From: Pseudomonadota bacterium
Lineage (GTDB): Bacteria; Desulfobacterota; Desulfobulbia; Desulfobulbales; SURF-16
DNA: 5,361 nt
NCBI GenBank assembly: GCA_030597865.1
Contig: JAUVQZ010000200.1
Coordinates: forward strand, 1 to 5,361
Direction of reading: 5' to 3'
This document shows, in pieces, positions 1 to 5,330 of the stretch; the stretch's first letter is position 1; every line of letters starts with the position of its first letter. The notes under the pieces were generated by a model. It made no database searches. It was given only the letters and a program-made list of their open reading frames with translations, and was not told the DNA's origin. The position numbers were made by a program, and so were the translations under genes.

Positions 1-113
1 GTCCACATGATTTTTTCAACCGACTCATTGCTGCGCACATGGGGGGAGACAGAAACTTTCCATAACCCACGAGGCGCTTGGGGCGTCAGGTTGTCTGGGT
101 CTTGCTGTTTGAT
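1..113 (-). CDS. rnfD: RnfD, Na+/H+-translocating ferredoxin:NAD+ oxidoreductase subunit D, N-terminal part only
   Basis: Reading the minus strand from 113 gives 37 codons before the window ends. The segment SVSPHVRSNESVEKIMW (residues 21-37) is the typical RnfD amino terminus, just ahead of the first membrane helix. RnfD is an integral membrane subunit that carries a covalently bound FMN and forms part of the ion-translocating core. It lies 43 bases after rnfC on the same strand, as expected in an rnf operon. The start is odd: an in-frame TAG lies upstream at about 133-135, and no ATG, GTG or TTG occurs in frame between that stop and the conserved part. The codon correctly spaced behind the AAGGAG site at 121-126 is ATC at 111-113. 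An in-frame CTG at 87-89 is the alternative but has no ribosome binding site. Family assignment is firm; the exact start is not. Confidence 0.82.
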   Translation of the reverse strand, partial: MKQQDPDNLTPQAPRGLWKVSVSPHVRSNESVEKIMW

Positions 114-120
114 GGCTTCA

Positions 121-126
121 CTCCTT
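121..126 (-). promoter_or_regulatory. Ribosome binding site of rnfD (AAGGAG)
   Basis: The minus strand reads AAGGAG here, followed by seven bases (TGAAGCC) and then ATC. A full Shine-Dalgarno core at this spacing picks out codon 111-113 as the rnfD start even though it is not a usual start codon. The GTG that overlaps the spacer (GGAGTG) is in another frame and stops after 13 codons, so it is not the start. Confidence 0.6.
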
Positions 127-156
127 AAAAAAAACTATGCTAAATTTGCTGATAAT

Positions 157-1476
157 TTAATTTGACGCTTTCATCTTGGCCAGGCGGATAAACTGAACCA
201 GTGGCCGTTTGGCCGGGCACACATAGGCGCAGCAGCCACATTCAAAACATTCAAAGACCCCAAACTGCTTGGTGTCCTCGGGGCGGCCGGCCTCAACATG
301 GATGGCGATCTCCTTGGGCTCCAGGCCCATGGGGCAGACCCCAAGGCACCAGCCGCAGCGGATACACTGGGAGTGGGGGTTGTTGTCAATTTCATCCTCG
401 GCCAGAAAGAGCACCGACGAGGTGGTCTTGGTCACTGGGATATCAAGGCTGGACACCGAGAAACCCATCATGGGGCCACCCATGATGATCTTGGACAGCT
501 CCGGGGTAACACCGCCCAGGTGGGCAACGATGTCGCTGATCTTGGTGCCCACCTTGACCAGCAGGTTGGCAGGCCGTGTGATACCCTTGCCGGAGATGGT
601 CACCACCTTCTCGTAGAGGGGTTTTTCAAGGGCCACTGCATCATAGATGGCAGCGGTGGTGGAGACGTTATGGACCACCACGCCCACGGCAGATGGCAGG
701 GCAAAGGCCGGCACCTTGCGGCCGGTGATGGTCTGGATGAGCTGTTTTTCCGAGCCCTGGGGGTATTTGACATTGAGGGGCTGAACCGTAATGGAAAACC
801 CGTCTGTGGAGCCGTTCTTGGCAGCCTCGGTCATGGCGGCAATGGCCTCGGGCTTATTGTTCTCAATGCCGATAACACATTTTTTGATGCCGAGGATCTG
901 GAGGATTATCTTGGCACCCTCAACAATATCAGCGCTTCTCTGCAGCATCTGGCGATTGTCTGCTGTGATGTAAGGCTCGCACTCGGCACCGTTGAGGATC
1001 AGGGTGTCAATGGGGTTGGTGGGGGGCGGGCTGAGCTTGACATGGGTGGGGAAACCAGCGCCACCAATGCCGATAATGCCGGCCCCGTGGACCTTGGCCA
1101 GCAATTCCTTGCTGTCAAGATGTGACCACTCTTTCTTGGTGTAGGAGGGGGGTGCAGCCTCCTGGTCGGTCTTGATTGTGATGGAGGGGGCCGAGACCCG
1201 CATGGGGTGGGCAGACATGCCAAAGGAATTGATCTGGCCGCTAACCGGGGCATGGAGGGGTACTCCCAGGCCTTTTTTGACCTCGCCGATCAGCTCGCCT
1301 TCCTGGACCTCGGAGCGTTTGTCCACGGTGGGGGTGCAGGGCGCGCCAATATGCTGACCCAGAATAATTTCAAGTTCATCAGGAACCGGCATCACCTCAA
1401 TGGCAAGATCTGCGGTGGGTTTTTTTGATTCCGGGGGATGGATACCGCCCTTGGGGAATGTCAGTAAAGATGTCAT
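157..1476 (-). CDS. rnfC: RnfC, peripheral NADH/FMN and iron-sulfur subunit of the Rnf complex
   Basis: This 439-residue protein is the cytoplasmic electron-input/output subunit of Rnf, which couples ferredoxin:NAD+ electron transfer to Na+ or H+ pumping. Motifs in order are GGIHPPESK at 10-18 (RnfC amino terminus), the glycine-rich GIIGIGGAGFPTHVK at 133-147 and NGAECEP at 162-168 (nucleotide/FMN domain as in complex I NuoF), KYPQGSEKQL at 237-246, and GGPMMG at 333-338 in the SLBB-type region. Two [4Fe-4S] sites of form CxxCxxCxxxCP follow: Cys371, 374, 377, 381 and Cys410, 413, 416, 420. Cys415 is an extra cysteine inside the second site. All expected residues are present. The length fits the shorter RnfC form without the long alanine/lysine-rich carboxyl tail of enterobacterial RsxC. 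The ATG at 1476 matches the usual family start, although no good Shine-Dalgarno site precedes it. It is the first gene of its operon here, with rnfD next. Confidence 0.96.
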   Translation of the reverse strand: MTSLLTFPKGGIHPPESKKPTADLAIEVMPVPDELEIILGQHIGAPCTPTVDKRSEVQEGELIGEVKKGLGVPLHAPVSGQINSFGMSAHPMRVSAPSITIKTDQEAAPPSYTKKEWSHLDSKELLAKVHGAGIIGIGGAGFPTHVKLSPPPTNPIDTLILNGAECEPYITADNRQMLQRSADIVEGAKIILQILGIKKCVIGIENNKPEAIAAMTEAAKNGSTDGFSITVQPLNVKYPQGSEKQLIQTITGRKVPAFALPSAVGVVVHNVSTTAAIYDAVALEKPLYEKVVTISGKGITRPANLLVKVGTKISDIVAHLGGVTPELSKIIMGGPMMGFSVSSLDIPVTKTTSSVLFLAEDEIDNNPHSQCIRCGWCLGVCPMGLEPKEIAIHVEAGRPEDTKQFGVFECFECGCCAYVCPAKRPLVQFIRLAKMKASN

Positions 1477-1593
1477 GGTGTGTACTTGATATTATGGTCA
1501 GGCGTGGCGACCGTGTTTGTGTTACGGAGTGCGTGAAGAATGGACTGCGACAGTCTCAAAAAAAGCATTTCCTCTGCCTCTCTAGAACCAACT

Positions 1594-1622
1594 TCATTAC
1601 ATAGGTTAGGTTTTTTTGTCAA
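1594..1622 (-). promoter_or_regulatory. Candidate sigma-70 promoter for the rnf operon
   Basis: The minus strand carries a perfect -35 hexamer TTGACA (1617-1622). Seventeen bases further on is TAATGA (1594-1599), a poor -10 match. An A-run follows the -35 box directly. It would give a leader of about 110 bases before the rnfC ATG. A second possible -10, CATAAT at 1491-1496 on the minus strand, is close to consensus but lies only 14 bases from the ATG and lacks a -35 box. Neither is certain. Confidence 0.3.
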
Positions 1623-1658
1623 GGGTAAACGGCCGCTGCTTGCGTGGTTTTTCCATGT

Positions 1659-1676
1659 GTTGCAGGCGGTTGCAGG
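1659..1676. repeat. Short tandem direct repeat GTTGCAGG, ten-base period
   Basis: GTTGCAGG occurs at 1659-1666 and again at 1669-1676, separated by CG. A spacing of ten bases is about one helical turn, which would put both copies on the same DNA face, as for a regulator binding as a direct-repeat dimer. It lies about 75 bases upstream of the plus-strand -10 box and next to the minus-strand promoter candidate. Chance cannot be excluded at this length. Confidence 0.3.
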
Positions 1677-1708
1677 GACGCTACATATTGTTTTTTGCCC
1701 ATTGTGCT

Positions 1709-1734
1709 TGCCGCGTTGGAAAAGGTTTGCGGCA
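1709..1734. repeat. Inverted repeat TGCCGC/GCGGCA overlapping the -35 region of the CBS gene
   Basis: The arms 1709-1714 and 1729-1734 are perfect six-base complements, extendable by one T-G pair, around a 14-base centre. The right arm covers the candidate -35 box of the downstream gene. This fits an operator where a bound protein would block or position RNA polymerase. There is no T-run after it, so a terminator is unlikely. Confidence 0.35.
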
Positions 1735-1753
1735 GCGGATTTTCTGCTATGAT
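1727..1753 (+). promoter_or_regulatory. Candidate extended -10 promoter for the CBS-domain gene
   Basis: TGCTATGAT at 1745-1753 is an extended -10 element (TGn followed by TATGAT, five of six to TATAAT). A weak -35 TTGCGG lies at 1727-1732 with a short 15-base spacer, which an extended -10 can tolerate. Transcription would begin near 1760, giving a leader of about 50 bases. That placement also argues against translation starting at the upstream in-frame TTG at 1767. Confidence 0.45.
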
Positions 1754-1811
1754 GGATGGAGGATAGTTGAAAGAGTGGACACCCCCTTTAAAGAATAAGA
1801 GGAGATATATA

Positions 1812-2270
1812 ATGATAACAGCCAAGGAGATTATGACCCGTGAGGTGAAGACGGCCCATCTTGATATGCCTGTCAAAGAGCTTGCCGCGCTTCTCTACGA
1901 AAACAAGATCGGCGGCGTGCCTGTGGTTGATGATGACGGCCAGGTTGTCGGGGTTGTCACCGAGAATGACCTCATCGACCAGAACAAGAAACTCCATATC
2001 CCCACCATGGTTTCCTTTCTTGATTCCGTCATATTTATTGATAGCGCCGCAACCTTTGAAAAGGAGATCAAGAAGATGACCGGCTCTCTGGTTCGGGACG
2101 TCTGCTCTGAGCGGCTGCTCACCGTGGCTGAGGATGCCGGTCTTGAAGATATTGCCAGCCTTATTGCCGAGCAGGGTGTCCATACCCTGCCCGTTCTTAA
2201 GGATGGCAAGCTGGTGGGGGTGATCGGCAAGGCGGATTTGATTCGCCTCGTTGCCCAGGGCGACAGGTGA
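1812..2270 (+). CDS. Small protein of two CBS domains (CBS pair / Bateman module)
   Basis: The 152-residue protein is almost entirely a tandem CBS pair. The first domain is about residues 4-57 (KEIMTREVKTAHLDMPVKEL through GGVPVVDDDG to VVTENDLI). The second is about 94-148 (VRDVCSERLLTVAEDAGLED through HTLPVLKDGK to GVIGKADLI). A linker at 61-93, with an acidic/basic helix FEKEIKKM, separates them. No signal peptide, membrane segment or fused catalytic domain is seen. CBS pairs generally bind adenine nucleotides (AMP, ATP, S-adenosylmethionine) and act as energy sensors on partner proteins; the ligand and partner here are unknown. ATG 1812 is chosen because GAGGAG lies at 1799-1804, seven bases upstream, and the domain begins at once. 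An in-frame TTG at 1767 with GGAGG four bases ahead would add 15 residues unlike the family. The gene stands alone, divergent from rnfC and closed by a terminator. Confidence 0.93.
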   Translation: MITAKEIMTREVKTAHLDMPVKELAALLYENKIGGVPVVDDDGQVVGVVTENDLIDQNKKLHIPTMVSFLDSVIFIDSAATFEKEIKKMTGSLVRDVCSERLLTVAEDAGLEDIASLIAEQGVHTLPVLKDGKLVGVIGKADLIRLVAQGDR

Positions 2271-2315
2271 TGGCTTTGGCGGCTGTTTGAGTTTGTATTG
2301 GTGTGACAGTTTGAG

Positions 2316-2351
2316 GGAGAGGTGCCGGTGTCAAGGCCTTCTCCTTTTTTT
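2316..2351 (+). terminator. Rho-independent terminator of the CBS-domain gene
   Basis: The 5' arm GGAGAGGTGCC (2316-2326) pairs with GGCCTTCTCC (2335-2344). This makes a ten-pair stem with one G-T wobble and a single bulged T, closing an eight-base loop (2327-2334). Seven T residues (2345-2351) follow immediately. It starts 45 bases after the stop codon at 2268-2270. It isolates the CBS gene from the glutamate synthase genes. Confidence 0.85.
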
Positions 2352-2417
2352 ATGTGAAGACTCCTGGGAATGGCGTCGTCATTGCCGGTTGTGGGAGGGC
2401 TTTTGGGGCTTCTTTTT

Positions 2418-2441
2418 GGCCGGGCAAATATGCGCCGGGCC
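2418..2441. repeat. GC-rich imperfect inverted repeat just upstream of the gltB1 -35 box
   Basis: GGCCGGGC (2418-2425) and GCCGGGCC (2434-2441) can pair over eight positions with one mismatch, around an eight-base loop. CCGGGC is also present as a direct repeat, so the element can be read either way. It abuts TTGACA at 2443, a usual place for an activator or repressor site. It has no T-run on the plus-strand side. Confidence 0.35.
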
Positions 2442-2442
2442 C

Positions 2443-2471
2443 TTGACAAGTATACTGTAGTGGGGTATTTG
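2443..2471 (+). promoter_or_regulatory. Candidate sigma-70 promoter of the gltB1-gltB2 operon, with a palindrome in the spacer
   Basis: A perfect TTGACA (2443-2448) is followed after 17 bases by TATTTG (2466-2471), a weak -10. The spacer begins with the perfect eight-base palindrome AGTATACT (2449-2456). A strong -35 with a weak -10 and a spacer palindrome is a common layout for regulated promoters. The regulator cannot be named. Transcription from here would give a leader of about 115 bases. Confidence 0.5.
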
Positions 2472-2538
2472 AATCCGTTGCCAACCTCGCCTTTTATGGT
2501 TGGAATTGCAGGTTACAAGAATGTAATTTTTTTAAATG

Positions 2539-2563
2539 CGCCACGGGGATTTGTTCTGTGGCG
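2539..2563 (+). promoter_or_regulatory. Hairpin in the gltB1 leader
   Basis: CGCCAC (2539-2544) and GTGGCG (2558-2563) form a perfect six-pair stem. Up to four further pairs (one G-C, three G-T) can close the loop to about five bases. The hairpin sits 17 bases upstream of the ribosome binding site, in otherwise AT-rich sequence. No T-run follows, so it is probably not a terminator; mRNA stabilisation or a protein or RNA control site is possible. It matches no riboswitch I recognise. Confidence 0.4.
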
Positions 2564-2580
2564 TTATCTATTTAATATTT

Positions 2581-2586
2581 AAGGAG
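2581..2586 (+). promoter_or_regulatory. Ribosome binding site of gltB1 (AAGGAG)
   Basis: A full AAGGAG core lies six bases ahead of the ATG at 2593. It fixes the start so that cysteine is residue 2, which the enzyme needs as its catalytic amino-terminal nucleophile after Met removal. Confidence 0.85.
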
Positions 2587-2592
2587 TAACAC

Positions 2593-3735
2593 ATGTGCCG
2601 GTTAGCTATGAAAACCGCAAGTGAGCCGTTCTCTCCCTTCACCGTGCTGGAAGGCATGGAATCCATGCAGGAAGGGTATGACGGCAGCGGTCTCGGCTTA
2701 TTGCTTCGTGGTCTGGAATTTGCGGACTACAAGTACCAGGCTGGGGACCCGATCCTGTCGGGAATTGCCCACACCCCTGAGGCCCTCCATCGCCTGAACG
2801 CCATAATGGACAGCAAGGGTTTTGAGTTGAAGTATGATCATGAGTTTGATGTCAATCGGGCCATGATTGAGGCCCAGGACCGGCATAAATATATCCTCCG
2901 TGTCTATAAACAGCCCAAGGCCTGGGACAGCCTGTCCAGGGACGAGGCAGAGCATGAGTTGATGATGACCCGCCTTGATATTCGCAAGGATGGTGAGGAG
3001 CACGGCGCTGACCTCACCGCCTTCTCCCTCTGGCCTGATGTGGCCATGATTAAAGAGGTGGGCTGGCCCATAGAGATGGGCCAGGCCTTTGGCCTGAATA
3101 ATGATCGGATCAAGTCCCGCATCTGTTTTGCCCAGGGCCGCCAGAATACCAACTACGGCATCAACCTCTACGCCTGCCACCCCTTCTTCATCCAGGGTGT
3201 GGCCACCATGACCAACGGTGAGAACTCCGCCTTTGTACCGATCAGGGATTGGCTCTCCGGTAAGGGTTTTCCCGGCTATACGGGGTACCAGTCCGATTCC
3301 GAGGTCTTTGCCCACATCCTCCATTACGTCACCAAGCAGCTTAAATTGCCCCTTGAGGCCTATAAGCATGTCATAACTCCCCTAAGCAATAAGGAGCTGG
3401 CTGACCATCCCCAGGGTGATTTCCTGGTGGGGCTGCGCAATGTCTGCCGCCGCCTTATTATTGATGGCCCCAACGCCATCATCGGCTCCCTGCCCGATGA
3501 AACCTGCCTGCTGACCATGGATGCCAAGAAGCTGCGTCCGGCCACGGTGGGTGGCAAGCCCGGCGAGTGGGCCGTGGCCTCAGAGATATGTGGTGTGGAT
3601 GCCATGATTCCGGACCGGGATCGCTCCAAAGACTTCCAGCCCATGCGCGAACATACAGTTATTATTCCTCCAGATAGACAGGAGTTAGAGATATGGTCTC
3701 AATTCGATCAATTCCCTCTCAACCAGGCAGCTTAA
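2593..3735 (+). CDS. gltB1: Glutamate synthase amidotransferase subunit (stand-alone class II glutaminase, COG0067-type GltB1)
   Basis: The 380-residue protein matches the glutaminase part of glutamate synthase, encoded separately as in archaea and many Desulfobacterota. It should hydrolyse glutamine and pass ammonia to the synthase subunit. It begins MCRL: Met removal exposes Cys2 as the amino-terminal nucleophile, and there is no propeptide. Other class II signatures are Arg183 in GRQNTNYG, ACHPFF at 194-199, the NGE oxyanion-hole motif at 208-210, Asp235 in SDSEV (234-238), and the GEWAVASEICGVDAM segment at 324-338. The long stretch between Cys2 and Arg183 is like glutamate synthase and longer than in PurF-type enzymes. 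No FMN, iron-sulfur or membrane segment is present, so it needs a partner. Its last 43 bases overlap gltB2, which suggests coupled translation and a stoichiometric complex. The other option is the amidotransferase-like subunit of methylamine-glutamate methyltransferase, but the ferredoxin-fused neighbour argues for glutamate synthase. Confidence 0.88.
   Translation: MCRLAMKTASEPFSPFTVLEGMESMQEGYDGSGLGLLLRGLEFADYKYQAGDPILSGIAHTPEALHRLNAIMDSKGFELKYDHEFDVNRAMIEAQDRHKYILRVYKQPKAWDSLSRDEAEHELMMTRLDIRKDGEEHGADLTAFSLWPDVAMIKEVGWPIEMGQAFGLNNDRIKSRICFAQGRQNTNYGINLYACHPFFIQGVATMTNGENSAFVPIRDWLSGKGFPGYTGYQSDSEVFAHILHYVTKQLKLPLEAYKHVITPLSNKELADHPQGDFLVGLRNVCRRLIIDGPNAIIGSLPDETCLLTMDAKKLRPATVGGKPGEWAVASEICGVDAMIPDRDRSKDFQPMREHTVIIPPDRQELEIWSQFDQFPLNQAA
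3680..3684 (+). promoter_or_regulatory. Ribosome binding site of gltB2 inside gltB1 (AGGAG)
   Basis: AGGAG lies eight bases ahead of the ATG at 3693, within the last codons of gltB1. It supports the 43-base overlap as real: the upstream frame stops at 3733-3735 after the downstream start. A ribosome finishing gltB1 would pass through the gltB2 initiation site, a layout typical of translational coupling. Confidence 0.75.
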
Positions 3736-5330
3736 GTACCAACGACCTGCCCTGGGTTATCCATCACCGTGAAGACCGCTGTACCCTCTGTGGGAAATGT
3801 GCGGCTGTCTGCCCGGTTAATACCTTAAAACTTACCTACATGCGCAAGCGCATGCCCAAGATTGTTTTAAGCTCCTCGGAACGGGGCAGCTCCTTCAAGA
3901 CATTCGTGGGCATTCGCCAAAATACCGATGTGGGAAGGCGCTGCATTGGTTGTGGTTCCTGCGCCATGGTCTGCCCCAACGAGGCCATTGCCCCGGGCTA
4001 TAATGAGGGCGACCGCTATCGCTTCCAGGCCGCGGTCGGTGGTGATGCCCCCAAACGTGGCGGCCGCCGCAACGATCCGGGCGCCAGCCTCCTTGACCGC
4101 ATCGTTTTTAATAGGATCTCCATGCTCACCGATCCGGCTCTGGATGCCGGCCGCCATGAGTTTTCCTATAACACCCTCCTTGGCCGCGTCCTCCCCCCTG
4201 AGGAGTATGTCCGCCGCAAGATGAGCGGTGAGTGGATTCCGCCGGTGCGGGAGATCTTCCCCTTTGTCATTGGTTCCATGTCCTTTGGCGCCCTGTCACC
4301 CAATATGTGGCTGGGACTGCTCCAGGGGGTGGCCTACTGCAATGAGGTGCTGGGCATTCCGGTGGTCATGGCCACTGGCGAGGGTGGTTGTCCGCCCTGG
4401 GTGTTACGGAGCCCCTTCCTTAAATATATAATTCTCCAGGTCGCCTCCGGATATTTTGGATGGGACGAGATCATCCGCGCCATCCCTGAGATGCAGTGTG
4501 ATCCGGCCGCCATTGAGATTAAATACGGTCAGGGCGCCAAGCCCGGCGACGGCGGTTTACTGCAGTGGTTCAAGGTCTCCAAACTCATCGCCCGCCTGCG
4601 CGGCGTGCCTGAGGGCGTTGACCTGCCCAGCCCGCCCGTTCATCAGACCCTCTACTCCATTGAGGAGTCGGTGATGAAGATGATCCAGTCCATGTCCATG
4701 GCCTGGAACTTCAAGGTGCCGGTCTATCCAAAGATCTCCGGTTCCACCTCGGCCAAGTCGGTGTTGAACAACCTTGTTCGTAACCCCTATGCCTCGGCGC
4801 TGATGATCGATGGTATTGACGGCGGTACGGGCGCGGCCTATGACATTTCTCTCAATGCCACCGGTCATCCCATCGCCTCCAATGTTCGTGATTGCTACCT
4901 TGATCTCTGTAAGCAGGGCAAGCAGAACGAGATCCCCATCTTTGCAGCCGGCGGTGTTGGCAAGAACGGCAACGTGGTTCAGAACGCCCTGGCGTTGATC
5001 ATGCTGGGCGCCTCTGGTGTCCACATGGGCAAGTACATCATGCAGTCTGCGGCCGGTTGTCTTGGCTCTGAGAAGAATCGCTGTAACGTCTGTAATGTTG
5101 GTATCTGCCCCAAGGGTATTACCAGTCAGAATGCCAAGATCTACCGTCGCCTTGATCCTGATGATGTGGCCCAGCGTGTGGTTGAGACCTTCCAGGCCAT
5201 CCAGATTGAGGTCAAGAAGGTTATGGCGCCCCTGGGACGTTCCCAGAGTCTGCCCATTGGTATGTCTGACGCCCTGGGTATTGCTGACAAGGCTGCGGCT
5301 GATCGACTGAATATTCGGTACGTATGTTAG
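3693..5330 (+). CDS. gltB2: Glutamate synthase FMN subunit with N-terminal 2[4Fe-4S] ferredoxin domain (COG0069-type GltB2)
   Basis: The 545-residue protein should form glutamate from 2-oxoglutarate and ammonia on FMN. Residues 22-100 are a ferredoxin domain with Cys30, 33, 36, 40 and Cys84, 87, 90, 94, both CxxCxxCxxxCP; a basic insert separates the two motifs. From about 150 on is the FMN TIM barrel: GSMSFGALS (194-202), ATGEGG (227-232), IKYGQGAKPGDGG (276-288), PKISGSTSAKS (346-356), IDGIDGGTGAA (372-382), AAGGVGKNG (418-426), and GASGVHMGKYIM (439-450). A cysteine cluster follows at Cys464, 467 and 472 (CxxCxxxxCPKGITSQ). It corresponds to the enzyme's [3Fe-4S] site, but the classical spacing is Cx5Cx4C. 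The ATG at 3693 has AGGAG at 3680-3684, eight bases upstream, which supports the overlap with gltB1. The carboxyl-terminal GXGXG domain of full-length GltB is absent and probably a separate downstream gene. No NAD(P)H domain is present, so electrons come from ferredoxin or another subunit. Confidence 0.93.
   Translation: MVSIRSIPSQPGSLSTNDLPWVIHHREDRCTLCGKCAAVCPVNTLKLTYMRKRMPKIVLSSSERGSSFKTFVGIRQNTDVGRRCIGCGSCAMVCPNEAIAPGYNEGDRYRFQAAVGGDAPKRGGRRNDPGASLLDRIVFNRISMLTDPALDAGRHEFSYNTLLGRVLPPEEYVRRKMSGEWIPPVREIFPFVIGSMSFGALSPNMWLGLLQGVAYCNEVLGIPVVMATGEGGCPPWVLRSPFLKYIILQVASGYFGWDEIIRAIPEMQCDPAAIEIKYGQGAKPGDGGLLQWFKVSKLIARLRGVPEGVDLPSPPVHQTLYSIEESVMKMIQSMSMAWNFKVPVYPKISGSTSAKSVLNNLVRNPYASALMIDGIDGGTGAAYDISLNATGHPIASNVRDCYLDLCKQGKQNEIPIFAAGGVGKNGNVVQNALALIMLGASGVHMGKYIMQSAAGCLGSEKNRCNVCNVGICPKGITSQNAKIYRRLDPDDVAQRVVETFQAIQIEVKKVMAPLGRSQSLPIGMSDALGIADKAAADRLNIRYVC

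Larger units (their letters stand above)
1477..1811. other. Divergent intergenic region between rnfC and the CBS-domain gene
   Basis: These 335 bases separate two genes transcribed away from each other and must hold promoters for both. Visible elements are a minus-strand TTGACA box (1617-1622), a plus-strand extended -10 box (1745-1753), an inverted repeat TGCCGC/GCGGCA (1709-1734), and the direct repeat GTTGCAGG at 1659-1666 and 1669-1676. No convincing protein-coding gene is seen: the short open frames lack ribosome binding sites and recognisable sequence. No tRNA or known structured RNA was recognised. Confidence 0.7.
2271..2592. other. Intergenic region with the CBS-gene terminator and the gltB1 control region
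   Basis: This 322-base stretch has no convincing gene. In order it holds an intrinsic terminator (2316-2351), a GC-rich imperfect dyad (2418-2441), a promoter candidate (2443-2471) whose spacer contains the palindrome AGTATACT, an AT-rich leader with a hairpin (2539-2563), and the gltB1 ribosome binding site (2581-2586). A 70-codon open frame at 2370-2582 runs through the promoter and leader and was judged spurious. Confidence 0.7.

Noticed and set aside
298..1125. A 275-codon open frame on the plus strand inside rnfC
   Set aside because: It is antisense to a protein with all RnfC motifs intact. Its glycine/histidine-rich translation resembles no family and it has no ribosome binding site. 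It is a codon-bias shadow.
1653..1676. Possible sigma-54 promoter around the TTGCA motifs
   Set aside because: No GG lies at the needed ten-base distance from the GC, and the TGGCAC half is missing.
1709..1740. Inverted repeat followed by ATTTT as a terminator
   Set aside because: The loop is long, the T-run is short and does not follow the stem directly, and no plus-strand gene ends upstream that would need it.
1767..1811. A longer form of the CBS protein starting at TTG 1767
   Set aside because: GGAGG lies four bases upstream, but the extra 15 residues do not fit the family, the start would be almost at the predicted transcript end, and ATG 1812 has a better-spaced GAGGAG.
1540..1876. Short open frames on both strands in the rnfC-CBS intergenic region
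   Set aside because: None has a ribosome binding site or recognisable sequence, they overlap each other and the promoter elements, and the minus-strand one runs into the CBS gene.
2370..2582. A 70-codon open frame ending just before gltB1, partly hydrophobic
   Set aside because: It overlaps the promoter, palindrome and leader hairpin, has no well-spaced ribosome binding site, and shows no regular membrane segment or known family.
2698..3369. A 223-codon open frame on the minus strand inside gltB1
   Set aside because: It is antisense to a gene with clear class II amidotransferase motifs, and its translation is unrecognisable. It is a shadow frame.
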